Source: Capitella teleta
Lineage: Eukaryota; Annelida; Polychaeta; Capitellidae
Direction: 5' to 3'
Assembly: GCA_000328365.1 (NCBI GenBank)
Contig: KB308219.1
Location: 76,457-140,456 of the forward strand
Length of the DNA stretch: 64,000 nt
How positions within the stretch are numbered: the stretch's first letter is position 1; the number at the start of each line of letters is the position of its first letter. A program made the translations under genes and the position numbers. Below are positions 21,881-34,715 of the stretch, piece by piece. The notes below the pieces were generated by a model. It ran no database searches, had not been told where the DNA came from, and was given only the letters and a program-made list of their open reading frames with translations.

Positions 21881-24215
21881 TGTATTTTTTCAAAATTTGT
21901 ATGTATCCTGTGAATATCAATTATATCTTTAATGTATTGATTTGAAATTAGTCTCTTTTTCTCAAGTTTAACATTCTAATCAAATTTTACATAGAAGAGG
22001 TACAATTCGACAAGGGAATCAAAGTAAAAATTATTTTTATTTTACTCCCTGAATATGATACAAAACACACAGAAAACGGTGAACCGACTGACAGCAGTGA
22101 ACATGCGCACACATACAATCAGTGCCATCTATGTACAGAGGGTAAAGAAAAACATTTGGCAAAAGATATATACACTTCACACAATAAAAAAAAAAAGAGA
22201 ATAAAAAAAATGCATAAAGAAGAGATTTGGTCCGCAAGTGATTAAAAGAATTATTTAAAAATATTGACTCGAATGCAGAAGTAGAAATAAATCAACGTCT
22301 CAAAACAATCACGCAAAAAATTGGACAACAAAATTTGAATTTTCTGCCTTAAAAAAAAAAAAAAAACAACATTGATGAGGATTTATAATCTTTTTCGCTA
22401 ATCAAGCACATGATATATCACACATCTAACCAATTCTGCAGACATACAATTGTGCCACTAAGACATCCCTAACTCGCTTGCTTGCTCAACAACCCGTGAT
22501 TCAATCGTCCTATCAGTGATAACGCCAACACAATGCAAGCGAACGGTGGGAGCTAGGCGCAACGATAAAAACAAAACATTGAAAACAGAAAACCTGCTGC
22601 AAGATATTGACTACGAACAAGTGCTCCTGCCCCTCCTCTTTCGCTCTCGACCAATCAGAATGCCCTTCACAAACGCCATCATCACCACACACAGACACAA
22701 GGGAAGGGAGGAGCACCCTTGCTAACTGTACAGACGCTGCCTCTTGAGAGCCGATTCTTTGCGGAATACCACCATTCCAGTTGGATCCCCTTCACTAGAT
22801 GTTCGTTCATTCTTAAACACTGCTCATTTCACAGAGGAGCATTTCAAAGACATAAATTTTGTAACAGAGATAAATTAAATAGTACACACAATCCTGATTT
22901 CAACATTAAAAACACTCGCACAAAATATTAAGAAAATTACATTTACATATAATTGAATGTTGACCGATTACAAAATAAAAAATGGCAGTTTCATGAGCTG
23001 GTCAACTGCATGAGGGCAAACAAACCAAAAAAAATTAAATTAAGAAGAGAGAAAAATGAATCACACGGGAAGAAAAAAAATATTTGGCTGCCTATTGTAG
23101 CTTCAGGTTATATCATGAGACGTATTGAACACATCACAAAATAGACCATTGATTTAAATACTGCCTACGTCACTATTTCCCTGACTTAGCTATTTATATA
23201 TGCATAGCAAGCACCATATATAAAGTGCTGAGATTGAAATGACCCTCATAGCAAATGATGGACGATATGTCAACAAGACATGAGTGAGCAAAATGGCTTA
23301 TTAGGTAGATAATCAGGAAGTTAAAATTTATCAAAAAATATCTGTACAAAATATCAGAATCTTATTTGGTTGATTAAAATGAGAATTTGACTCAAGTGTG
23401 TGGATTAATTTGTAGACTATAAAATGGTGCACGATTATTATATGAGAAGATTCATAGAGTGGGGGGAAAAAAAAAGGGGGGGGGGAAAGGTATAAAATAA
23501 AAAATTCAAGATTAAAATGTGACCTCGACTTATTTCACGAAAAAAAAAAAAAAAAAAAAAATGCAAAAAGAAAAAAGCAGGCACCATTATATAAATACTC
23601 ACAAAAATAAATTAAGAACCACGCACTATGATTGGAAATTTTTCTAAGAAATATACAATAAGAACAGCCGTTTATAATAATGAACACATTTTGGGAACAA
23701 AAGGTTTGGAATGGGAGTTTAAAGAAGAAGCTCCAAAAATAGAGAAGCTAAATGAAGAAGTAAAAATCTCTCGATCATACTGTGGTAAATGCAGAGTGAA
23801 GACACTTGTTTCTGTTTGTAAAATGTTTGATTTAAAGACAAATTTGTAGAGAATATGAACACAAATTTCTCTGAGCAAAACTGACAAATAATTTAGAGAA
23901 CAAAACCCACAACAAACTAATAATCATGTACAATTAGCAGTGGAGAGTCACTCCCACTCAACAATTAAATCTACTCCTCGGGTAATAAATTTATCTTTTT
24001 TTTTTCCCCCTACAAAGGAATCAACCTTTAATAAAAATTCGATATGCGGATAATTTCAACATTGAATCTGCAACAACATTATGACTATGCTCAACACTGT
24101 TCAAGTATACAAGGAAAAATAAAATAAAACCGGAGTTAGCAACACACGCTGACCGGAAAATAGAAGGCGTTTATAAAAAGTAGTTAATCAGCGGTCTTTC
24201 AATTTCTCTTCTTCT
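21881..24215. other. Convergent 3' region TMEM167A/FOXN
   Basis: AT-rich and rich in A and G homopolymers (22351-22366, 23461-23488, 23540-23561). TTTATT words near 22032 would be minus-strand poly(A) signals, so the FOXN 3' UTR may be about 2 kb. No coding sequence recognised. Confidence 0.4.
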
Positions 24216-27200
24216 TTATGTTTGAGCAAAGATGCCTCTAGTTGCCGAGGCTGTTGGGGTCAGAGTGCAAGTGCTGTTGATCCCTGGAGAGGTCAGCAGG
24301 GAGATGAGGGGTGAGCTGGTGGAATTCATCGCTGCAGAGAACACACAATCAGTAATGGACGCTTGACCAAAGGTCACTTACAAGTGGCGAAGGCGGAAGT
24401 CGGGTCCTCAAAATCATCCCACAAGTGATTCTGTTTAAAAGTGTAAATTGTAGGAATTAATTTAAATCTAATTTGCATACATACTTGAACATTGAGTTCA
24501 CTGAGACTGGGGTCCAGATTGAGGGCAGTGTCAATGATGGCAAGGTCGTCCTGATTAAGGCCGCTGTCCACACACTCCTCCATCTTCTCCTGCTTGATCC
24601 CTTGAGGCACGATCTCAATCATGCTCACCTTGATGTCATTGGCTATTGACATGGGCGCAATGGACGTGGTTGCGGTCAGACTGATGCTGGTCGGCTCCAT
24701 CACGATGCGATCGCCCTGGGTCAGCTGGGCAATGGTTGACCGCACGTTGTTAGGATGGCACGGGGATTGACTGCCAACATTGCCCTTCTCAAGACTTTCA
24801 AGGACCTCTGGGAAAGAGATCAAAATAGCATTGAAGGAATGGATTCACACGGGAGAGGTCAACGCACCAGGTTTCGCCATACTGCGCTTCACAGTAATCG
24901 GATCCTTTTTCCGCCACTTCACGATCTCCTCATCCATCTTCTCAATTTTCTCTGGGTTCAGCCCCCAAAGGCATCCCTTGCGAGTGTTACCATTAGCGCG
25001 AGGATTGTCGATCTTCTTGAAGCATTTATTCAATGATAGATTGTGTCGCACGGAGTTCTGTTAAAGAAAAAAAAAAAAAAAAAAAGTGAAATCACAACGC
25101 ATTTTCCCCAAACACAAAAGCCATTATGATTATCACACAATCTGATTCACAAGCTCATAACGCACTCATCATCCAGGGTTCTTTACAATTTAAAAGCCAG
25201 TAAATTCAAATTTGCGGTTTCCGTAAATGAAACCTGAAACTGATGGAAACAAAATTACGATCAACGAACCGGGTTATTTGTGAGGAGGTAACGAAGTGAG
25301 CGAGGGGAGGGGAGAGGGTGGCGATCGCACCTGTCCTTTCATCAAAGCAGGGGTGGGGGTAACAACTGGACGCAAACAGCCCCCCCCCCCCCTCCCTCCC
25401 CGAGGGAGGGACAATGGCGAAGCATATTGCTGCGGTCGATACACACAATGAATAAGGAATGAAATGAGCTCAATTGCAGGCGAATACATTAAACGTGCAT
25501 TCTATGGAATATGGATGGGAGGTCGCTGCCCAGCGAAAACCGTGACACGAATGCTGGCTAAAGCTAATTAAGTTATATAATTGATGTTGGCGTGCGGGTG
25601 CAGAGGATACAATGTATGCACTTTTATACGAATGCACAAGTGTATAATAGCTGCATGCACTATTTGAAAGACTATTCATTGCTCTAGTACATGTAAATAT
25701 ACACCGTCTACATTGTATATTAATTGCACTGTGTCAATCAATACTTTGCCTGCGTAGTTCGTACTATCAGCTTTTGCTCAATAATATTACATGAGCAAAA
25801 ACATGCACTCATAGTGCAATTAAAATAGTATTATATGGTAGAAATCCAGATAGCATCCTCATTTCGTCAAATTGTACTCAAAAAGATAAGCGCAAAACAG
25901 ATGAAGCGTAGATATGCTGACAACCATGATTAATTTAATGAGCTTATAAAATTGAATATGCATCAATATTAACATGTATCTAGGTCAAAATTTTTCATCA
26001 CGTGAAAATCGAGTCGAGACCTGCAGCCACTTAGCATTCAACTCAGGTATCAAACCGCGTAATTCCCGTCAAACACTTTTTCTTTTCCGCCGAAAATTGA
26101 CGAGTTTCATCTTGCGCGGAGATTGAGCTTATCAAAGGGCGGAGAATGGGGATTAATATATTCACCATATTGAATAATGCAAATGGAGCGAGAGTTGAAT
26201 TGAAGGGAAAAATACATTGAATAACTGACGAACGGGCAAGAGAGAATGAGGAAAAATGAGATGCAGAGAACGTGCGCCGACATGCCTGCATTGTCGGAGC
26301 CCCATCCCTACAGAGGCACTCAGCCATGCTTCATCGATTTCTAGAGGGCGCAGAAATTTTTTGTAAGCCGAAGGGAAAAACCGCAACGGGAAATCGACAC
26401 CCGTAGGCTGATTTCACGAACATTTGAATAAATAGATAAAATCGACTGATTTGAAATTTGCAAGATAAGATAAAGTTAACGCGTCGATCTACAGAATTAT
26501 GAAGACACCACCCCCCCCCCTCAAAAAAAAAACAAAAAAAAAAAACACACATTTTCTTACTCGCAAATCGTTCCTATTAACCCGGTATAATAAGAACTTG
26601 AGATATCAACTCGAAGAACATTTATAGCATTATGTAACCCCATTAAATTATTGATGCACGGGAAATTTTTAAAACTAATTGTTTACTAGTACTAGTACAT
26701 GCACTGATTTGTCCCAATTGGAACCTGAGCTAATTGGACATACCTCAAGTCCACTGCATGTTTCATCATCATTGCCATTCGCCAAAACCATCCCTTCGGG
26801 TCCAATAAAGTTATCTTTATCTTTATCTTTATGTTGTAGCAGTGCCAGTGGTGTGCGTTCGGTTATCCAGAGTTATGTAATACTGTTTTTTTTTTTGTTT
26901 TTTTTTTTTTGTTTTTTGTTTTTGTTTTTTTGTTTTTTGTTTAATGGGGAAGGGGAGGGGGAGCTGGAGCTATCAATTATCCACATCATCATATGCCGAT
27001 GATATGACACACATCAGATTTTCATTTTCCTAATTTCACCATTTGTTTGAAATTGATAAGAAATTTCATTCACAGGAATGCTGCTTGAATTTGCGCAAAA
27101 GGTCAACAGGTGTTGACCCCATTTAGCCCTTGAATGACCTGACCCAAATTCTTAGTATTTCTTACCTTCCATCCATCAGGTGCAGTCTTGAAATAAGGAA

Positions 27201-28162
27201 AGTTCTCACTGTATAAGGAAAAAACGGGACAAAATATATCATTTTGATCGGGATGTTGAAAGCAAAAGCACTCACGTCATGAAGTTGTAGATTTCTGCCA
27301 CTGGAAGGGCCCCGGTGTCGCTGTTCTTCAGGGCCATGGCGATTAGGCACGAGTAGGAGTAGACGGGTTTTGGGAAAACTTTGGAAGAGCTGATATCGGA
27401 TGACGTGATGATTTTCTTGACGGGGGAGATGACTGGAGATGATGACTGGAGAACTTTCTGCGGAGTGTTTTGGATGGATTGCAGGGGTGTATTGCTGTTG
27501 TTGATGACCGCAGTGGTGAAGATGGCCCTTCTGGCAGTGCTGGCCATCAGGTTGGGCTGAGCACTGGACCGCACTTGAGGCGACATGGGCGACATGACCA
27601 TCGGGCTGTTCTGCTGGGGCATGGGAGAGGCGGGAGATGGAGGAGCACGGGCCAGCACCTGGACGGTGGGCTGCGGACTCAACATCGGATGATCTTCAGA
27701 TTTCACCCGCGTTACGATAGCCACGGGTCTGGGGACGGATGTGGGGCTGAGGGGTTGCTGCTGCACTGGTAACCCCGTTTGGGGATTGACCAGGAGGTTG
27801 GGGTCGGAGTTCTCAGGTTTCATGGACGGAATATTACGCAGATGTACGGTGGTCAGCCAGCCGAGGTCAGACAGCTTCACGGTGTCCTCACCGGACGCAG
27901 CGCCTCCGAGTTCATGGCTTTGGTGAGAGGCAGAGGCAATGCCTGCGGTTTCACAAGGCGAAGAGACGGCCACCGCAGAAGCCATTGAGATGGACGGAGC
28001 CTGGGCAGCACTGGGGAAAGCTGCGAAAATTTGACTGATGTCATCATTAGCACCGGACACATCGGGCATGTGGTCGTCGAACTCCGTCTTCATGTCGCTC
28101 TCAATCATGTCTTGCAGAGAAAAGCTCTCTGCCTCTCCACCACATGCGCTGAAGTATTCCAT
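24216..28162 (-). CDS. FOXN4: FOXN1/4-class forkhead transcription factor
   Basis: Six minus-strand exons: 28162-27276, 27208-27166, 25057-24868, 24807-24485, 24430-24382, 24331-24216; phases close to 535 residues. The forkhead domain starts near residue 265 ([20 protein letters not shown]) and runs across three exons through [40 protein letters not shown] and [17 protein letters not shown]. The helix-3 [13 protein letters not shown] is intact. The sequence after the domain ([16 protein letters not shown]) is specific to the FOXN1/FOXN4 branch rather than FOXN2/3. The acidic serine-rich C-terminus with [14 protein letters not shown] fits a transactivation region. In bilaterians this branch acts in neural and epithelial differentiation. 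The symbol reflects family placement, not proven orthology. Intron 3 (25058-27165) is large and carries a LINE tail. Confidence 0.93.
26700..26843 (+). mobile_element. LINE 3' end fragment with (TTTATC)n tail
   Basis: The sequence ending CCAATAAAGTTATCTTTATC and two more TTTATC units looks like the 3' UTR and simple-repeat tail of a CR1-like LINE. Only about 100-140 bp remain, in the large intron of the FOXN gene, opposite to its direction. No coding part. Confidence 0.45.
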
Positions 28163-28570
28163 TGCGAAAGCGAAAATAGACCCTGCAGTAATCGCATGTG
28201 TATTACGGTTGTGTATTTCGAATTTAAATGTCCGCGATAGTCACGTCGATTTCTCCACAACAACACAGAATTTCGCCAGCAAAATCCTTCGATGGCTTCA
28301 AAGATTACTCACGCAGCGTTTCCCGTTGATAAATTTTGGAATTTCGAATCGAAAGATCTTCATTGAAATATAATTTCCGACATAGTAAACAGACGTACTA
28401 TCGTAGTAAAAATCGTTGGTGGCCCCTGGACAAAGAAATGAACCTTCAAAATGGGTGGCGCTGATTGGCTGGCACTCACATAACATCTTTGTTACGAGTG
28501 CGCTCATTGGATGAAAAAATATTCTCGCGCATAACATTATCCAAATAAGGCAAAACCACGTGCAGCTCTT
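28163..28570 (-). promoter_or_regulatory. FOXN promoter and 5' UTR region
   Basis: Directly upstream of the FOXN start codon. ATTGG on plus at 28461 and 28506 (CCAAT on the gene strand) are in positions typical for proximal promoter boxes. No TATA box stands out. Confidence 0.35.
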
Positions 28571-30020
28571 AGAAAATTAATGGCGGACAACATAATGGCG
28601 AATATTACTGATGCATGTGTATAAAATAATGCTGAATTGCATATTGTAACACGGTTACTACTTGTAATATGTCATTTGTGTGTTTATCCAACAACAAAGA
28701 TTAAAGGTCATATTAAAGTATGGCGTACCAGCAAAGAGTGATGTGCTTGCTGTGAAGATATTAAAGTTTGGCTCTTGATGAAACGTTATGATTATTCTCT
28801 CGAATGATCGAGCAACATAGATCGACTTGCCTAGTGAGTACGTACCTCGTAGAATTGCACAGGGGCTCAGATAGATATATGCATACCTTGTCGATACCTT
28901 TTCGATGATGCACTCGAATAATTTATAAACAAAGAAAGTTGTGATAAAGATACGTGAATGGACTTGAGGTTATATGTTGTGCAATTAATATATATATTGA
29001 GTTTTATTGACTATTGAGAGACAAAATGACAACACATATAAAAGCATAATAATTTATCAAGGAGTTGAGGAGTTCTCATACTAATGCTAGTAATGCACTT
29101 GTAAATTTGCAATGTATACCCCCGTAGCCTACATAGAGGAGGTCATCAATACATATTCTTTCAATGAAAACTCCCAAATGCCGCGTACGTGTATTTCCAA
29201 TGCTCCGTGTTTCGACTTATGTTCAGTTTAAACTTCATAACACATGTATACAAAGGTCAAAACCGCAAAACTATTAGGCTAGGCCTATGTACAGGAATAA
29301 ACAGGATCTATTCATATGTGCAATATAAGGTGAATTTTCAATGTTGCATAGAAAAGTGTTACAAAATTGTTATTTTACCGTAAATCCCAATATATATGTT
29401 CCCCAACATAATTTTGACTGCCCAAGGTAACTCATTTCTGGTTGAGTGTTTGTTGATCTTGTGTATTATCCATTGCCACCATGGGACTTGTAATGGGAGA
29501 TGTAAAGATGCCTTACCGGGAACATCAATGACCTGTCTGATCTGCTTTCTGGAAAATTTCCCAGCTCCCTGAACTTGAAATCGCTCATCATGCGATCAGC
29601 GGCGCTATTATTAATACATACATAAATATGTAGATGTATGCATTCATTCTTGTCTCGACCTTGGTTAATATATACTTTGATATATTGTAAAGATCATGTC
29701 TGATCATGTATTATTTCAATCCTCAGTGATTCTCGTATCAATTAATCACTGCTTCGTTTATCCGCTTAAGGTGTGCCACTTATCATTTCTATCCTTTCTA
29801 TCACTTTAAGGCCTTCTCCGTTAATCCTGTTTTTCTCAAATTATAATGTTATGTTAATCTTATTGGGTAACTTGTTGTGGGACAATCACGAGTGACCTCG
29901 ATGTACACAGGGCTCGCGCTTTGAATAAATACCGGCTGCAGCCAGCAGTCAGGGGAGTGAGAATCTTTGGAATCCGTTTCCAGTTGTTCATCCGTTGTTA
30001 TCCTAGTCTTCATATTAGCA
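28571..30020. other. Intergenic, nothing recognised
   Basis: AT-rich sequence between FOXN and the repeat block. No gene, RNA or repeat boundary seen except CATATTAGCA at its end (30011-30020), which is the SINE target-site duplication. Confidence 0.4.
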
Positions 30021-30354
30021 GGAGCACCGGATAGCTCAGTGGGTTAAACCGCTGACTACAATCCAATGCCGACCGTGGGGGTCGAGGTCCCGGGTTCGAG
30101 ACCCGATCAGGCTACGTGCGTTATGATTGTGAATTATAATTGTAATTCTTCGGTGACTCTGCAGTGCTGCCCAACTGCGTAACAAGGCCGGGCGCTGTGT
30201 ACTACTGTCTATGGTGGTATGCAGGATAAAGAACCCTTGGAATTTATCGATAAGAGTAGGGGGAAACCCCGGTCCTGGGTCTTCTGTTCTGGCGCCCGTA
30301 TCATCCGATCGGATTGGGTGGAGCAGTAAAACCCCATCACTCACTCACTCACTC
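30021..30354 (+). mobile_element. tRNA-derived SINE with perfect 10-bp target-site duplication
   Basis: A tRNA-like head carries box A (TAGCTCAGTGGGT near 30031) and box B (GGTTCGAGACC near 30093). A body of about 200 bp follows, including TTCGGTGACTCTGCAGTGCT and AAGGCCGGGCGC, then a (CACT)n tail. The insert is bounded by CATATTAGCA at 30011-30020 and again at 30355-30364, which proves retrotransposition and suggests a young copy. RNA polymerase III promoters of this kind drive SINE transcription. The same family occurs at 1240-1478 (old, minus) and as a partial copy at 35826-36031. Confidence 0.88.
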
Positions 30355-30789
30355 CATATTAGCACGGCTTTAATTGTCCACTCGACTCTCAGAGCTAATA
30401 ATATTATATCCAGGGCTAGAAGGAACCGAACTTTACAGTGGTGATGTTGAGGCTCGTCACCGGAGACACAAACACAGTAGAAACATATAAAGTAAACAGC
30501 GTAGCAACTATATGGCGATGCTGTAATAAGACGACATGAAGCAAAGTTAGTAATAGACAAAGTCAGCTCTTCGCTGCTTCGCACACCGAGAAAGTTCTGG
30601 CTTTTCGATTCCGCCAATTAAGCGTTATAATCATTGCCACAAGCAGTTCACCTACACCTACTTCACCACAGAATCCTTAATTATATCCAGACACATGAAT
30701 TATATGAATTAAGATTTAATCCTTATAGCTAGTGTCGGTGTCGAGAATTTTTGGTCTGCTATTTTTCTCATTTTTCTGCTGTTTTTCGA

Positions 30790-30882
30790 ATTATAAACCC
30801 AATGTAAATTGCTTTTACAACTAAATCTTTTTTTTTTTTTAATAAACACATTTTTGAATTTGAATTTGAATTTGAAAAAAAC
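30790..30882 (+). mobile_element. LINE 3' tail fragment
   Basis: Poly-T, then AATAAACACATTTTTGAAT and three to four AATTTG units, which matches the style of the 3' end of the LINE at 34672. It is a short 3'-end relic sitting just upstream of a 5'-truncated LINE. The same relic is present in the second unit at about 36507-36558. Confidence 0.5.
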
Positions 30883-31574
30883 CTTTGTTCTGATTATTAC
30901 TCAAAAAATTCACTCCAGCGTCTCTGAAAATCACCCCCCCCCCCCTCATCCCTGTCAATATTCCACTGTATTATCAGAAGCTTCTTTGCAAACTCCAACG
31001 AATTAATGAATATGGTGACAACTATCAGATATGAATTCCCCATTATATGCCTTTCGGAAACTTGGCTTGGTGCCAACAATTGTCACCTGGCTAATATCTT
31101 ATCCTATAACCATGAATATAGCATTCGTAACTCCAGAATTGGATGTGGTGTGTCCATTTTTATCCATTCCAATACATGTATATCTAATTACTCTGTCCGT
31201 CGTGATATCTCGATCGTCAATAATCACATTCAGTCTATTTTTATTGAAATCGATCAGAGTTCTATTTCCGTCGATCGCAACATTGTTGTCGGCTGCATAT
31301 ATATAGACCCCCAAAAGCGTCAGTTATCGATTTCAATGAGACTTTTAAATCAACATTAGATCGTTTAAGCAATGAAAACAAATATGTATATTTATCTGGC
31401 GATTATAACATCAACTTGCTGACCGCAAATAGCCAGCAGTCCTGTTCTGATTTTGTCGATGTACTCTTTGCGAATTCTTTTCTGCCAACAATCAACACGC
31501 CAAGTAGAATCACAGTGTCGTCTACGATTATTATTGATAACATTTTCATCAATAATCTAACAAGAGCATCAACT

Positions 31575-31945
31575 ATATGTACGTATGTATGATTTTATTG
31601 ACAGATATTTCCAAGAATGGTGAAAAAACAAAACAGCTTCATGATGAATACGAGTTCAGTAAAGCAAAAAAGACAGATCGAATGACACTACTGTTCGCAC
31701 AAAATTAAAACATCACGGCACAACTCGGCCACTTTCTCTTGGTCGTCCCTCCCAAAGAGTTCGATCAGGGTCCGGGGGCAGTCGTCCTCCGGGTACAGTA
31801 CTCTCCTGGCTGCAGTTGTTTGACTGCACTCCAGGAGCACGTGGTGTTCATCTTGCACTCCTTGGCCACAAGAGCAAATTCTTTCCTCTCTCCGGATGCG
31901 GGTCCACCGCCCAGTCTCAACTCGTAAACGATGTGAGCTCATCCG
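31575..31945 (-). mobile_element. Fragment of a second LINE nested in copy 1
   Basis: The minus strand encodes MSSHRLRVETGRWTRIRREE then RICSCGQGVQDEHHVLLECS, a cysteine/histidine knuckle (C-x-C ... H-x4-C) typical of the region after the RT domain in non-LTR elements. It interrupts the endonuclease domain of LINE copy 1 between IFINNLTRA and GILVNSISDRCPVF. It is absent from copy 2, which also lacks the endonuclease residues next to it. Confidence 0.65.
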
Positions 31946-33908
31946 GAATCCTTGTCAATTCAATCTCTGATCGCTGTCCTGTATTCTGCTTCACATCATT
32001 CCACAATAATAAGAGCAACCAAAATAACTTCACCACAAAAAGGCTATTCACTGACCGAAATAAAAATAAATTCCACGACCTCATAAGCTCCACGCAATGG
32101 GATCAAGTACTCAACAAACTGTCGAACAGCATTCATATCATTCTACACACAACTCACCACCATCTTTGATCAAAGTTTTCCATTAACTAAAATAAAACTT
32201 GGATATAAAAATCGAAAACCATGGCTAACAGATGCAACGAAAAACTCCATAAAAATGAACAATAAACTTTATTGTAAATATCTAAAAACTAAAAATCCAA
32301 ATGACCAAAAGCAATACAAATCATACAAAAGCACACTCAGATCCATTCTATGCAAAGCAGAACGCACTCATTACGATCAACTTTTTGCTGCCACAAAAAA
32401 TAATCTCCGGAAAACTTGGGAAGTGATCAAAACGGTCATTCACAAACAAAAGAACAACAACAAGCAGCATTATAACATGGAAGTTAATGGCAAAGAAACC
32501 TCAGATCTTGATATCATCCCCAAGCATTTTAACGAATATTTCATCAACGTTGGTCCTAATCAAGCTACATCCATTCCCTATTCCAATATTGATCCCATTT
32601 CATACATTACACAAACCAACAGATACTCTATGTTCACCAAACTCACAAACGAAACCAAAATAGGTAACATCATTAGAGCCCTCAAAAACACCCCACCAGG
32701 TCCTGACGCATTCCCTCATCAATACTCAAAGAAAACACAGCTCACGTTCATTCAATAGCTCACACATAATATACTCAATCTTTCTCTTTCTCAAGGCATT
32801 ATTCCAAACGAATGAAAGTAGCCGAAATTAAACCCTTATTTAAATCAAGTAATAAACATCATGTAAACAATTATAGGCCTATATTACTACTCCCTGCTTT
32901 CTCTAAAATATTCGAGAAATGCATGGCATCACGGTTAATAGAATTCATTACAAAACACAATCTCCTCTATCAATATCAATTTGGATTCCGAGAAAAGCAC
33001 AGCACCAACATGGCTCTCCATTTACTCATCGACAAAATAACGAACGCTTTTGATCAAAACAAGGTACTTGTGGGTGTTGCACTAGACTTCCGCAAGGCCT
33101 TTGACACTATAGACCCCTCTATCCTCATCACTAAACTTGATAAATATGGAATTCGTGGCTGTACTCTTGATTGGTTTCGTGATTACCTTTATAATAGGAA
33201 ACAATATGTTCACCTCGAAGGAATAAAATCGTCTCCCCTCTTCATAAAATGTGGAGTCCCACAAGGATTAATCCTGGGACCTCTACTTTTTCTTCTCTAT
33301 ATAAATGATTTGCCTCAATCATCACAACTGTTGCCAATAATATTTGCGGACGACACTAATGTATTCTACAGCGGTGATGATTCCGCGGAATGTACCGGCA
33401 TAATCAATCAGGAAATGATCAATCTCATCCAATGGATTCGATCAAATAAGTTGCCTCTCAATGTCGAGAAGACACAGTATATTGTATTCTCTAAGAGAAA
33501 AATCGCTCCCGATAATAATGATGTGAAGATTAACGGAGAACGATTGAATCGTGTTGATTCATTCAAGTTCCTTGGTGTTATTATTGATGACCGGTTATCA
33601 TGGAAACAACACATTGCTTACATCAAAACGAAAGTCTCCAAATCCATCGGCATTCTCCGCCAGGCAAGACCTGTATTTAACAAAACAACGCTTCTCACAG
33701 TGTACTATTCCTTTATTTATCCATACTTAAATTATTGCATTGATATCTGGGGCCAATGTAACAAACAAGATCTTTAATCCCTGTTCATAGTACAAAAAAA
33801 GAGCAATTAGAATAATTAATTATGCCGAACGGAATGCACACACTGACCAGTTGTTTAAATCCCTCGAGATTCTTCCTCTTCACCACCTTTATACGGGGTA
33901 TCTAAATA

Positions 33909-33973
33909 TGTACTCACACAGCATGTTATCAACCGTTAAAGTGTGAGTACATTTTTTTGAGACACCCTGTATA
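33909..33973. mobile_element. Mariner-like terminal remnant inside LINE copy 1
   Basis: TGTACTCACAC (33909-33919) is inverted at 33941-33951, followed by TTTTTTTGAGACACCCTGTA. The reverse complement TACAGGGTGTCTCAAAAAAA is the typical style of a mariner terminal repeat. Removing the insert restores LINE reading across it (GYLNMY then ILCHHFHAQ). Only about 64 bp remain. The same remnant is in copy 2 at 39177-39240. Confidence 0.55.
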
Positions 33974-34624
33974 TTCTCTGTCATCATTTTCATGCACAAA
34001 TTTCATCACAAACGCCTTCCTCCTGTAATAGATGAACTTTTCCAAACAAACGCCTTCATTCACTCCATCAATACTCGACAACGCCATCAACTCCACACTC
34101 CACTGCTGCACACAAACATATCAATGAAATCAATCCGTTTCAGAAGCGTATTCATCTGGAAACAGATATTTAATGAAATTGACACCACCTCACAATCAAT
34201 ATATTTAAAACTTGCCTTAAAAACAAACTTTTGACTGATTTTCCTATCCACACATTTCCCCTTCAATGAAATCCTCCACAATATCCGGTCTTAATTCCGG
34301 AATTATAGTGTGAACCTTAACAGTGACGTTCATCTGTATCCCACAAGGCGAACCTTTTCAAATACCATGTGGTTTAGAAGAGATTATGCGCATATTCACA
34401 GTCATCATGCGATATTCGCCTCATAATATATGACTACCACATGCAATAAACATTATAATACTTGATTGCTCTCCATCAATGTATATACCATCGCTCAGAT
34501 CGCTGTCCCCTGCTAACACTATCTTTAACCATTCATCTCCTTTTAAAGCTTTTGTGAAGTTTCTATGTTCTGGGTCAGCCCCTCTCACTTCTCTTGTTTT
34601 TTTTGTTTTTTGTTTTTTGTTTTT

Positions 34625-34672
34625 TGTTTATTTATTTATTTATTTATTTATTTATTTTTTTTTTTTTATATA
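34625..34672. repeat. (TTTA)n microsatellite, short allele
   Basis: About seven TTTA units followed by a T run near the 3' end of LINE copy 1. The matching site in copy 2 has over 30 units. Confidence 0.9.
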
Positions 34673-34715
34673 ATAAACACATTTTGTTATTATTGTTATT
34701 GTTATAATAAGTTCT

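Larger units (their letters stand above)
30885..34715 (+). mobile_element. Dead LINE (CR1/L2-like non-LTR retrotransposon), copy 1
   Basis: 5'-truncated. The endonuclease domain starts near 30955 (FPIICLSETWLGANNCHLAN; the ETW motif of APE-type endonucleases) and breaks frame near 31340, continuing as LSGDYNINLL. The linker and RT start follow at 32255-32758, ending in a stop. RT runs from 32812 to 33777 with NNYRPILLLPAFSKIFEKCM, ALDFRKAFDT, GVPQGLILGPLLFLLYINDL and the catalytic FADD near 33346. The C-terminal part is broken by a small mariner-like insert at 33909. The 3' end is a poly(A)-signal-like AATAAACACATTTTG with TTATTG repeats near 34672-34715. At least four breaks are visible. The family belongs to the Jockey/CR1/L2 group by motif style. 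Confidence 0.92.

Noticed and set aside
27470-28062. Several frames opposite FOXN exon 1
   Set aside because: Shadows of the GC-richer FOXN coding exon; no family features.
30021-30110. tRNA gene suggested by boxes A and B
   Set aside because: The acceptor stem does not close, spacing is wrong for a tRNA, and the sequence runs into a SINE body with flanking target-site duplications.
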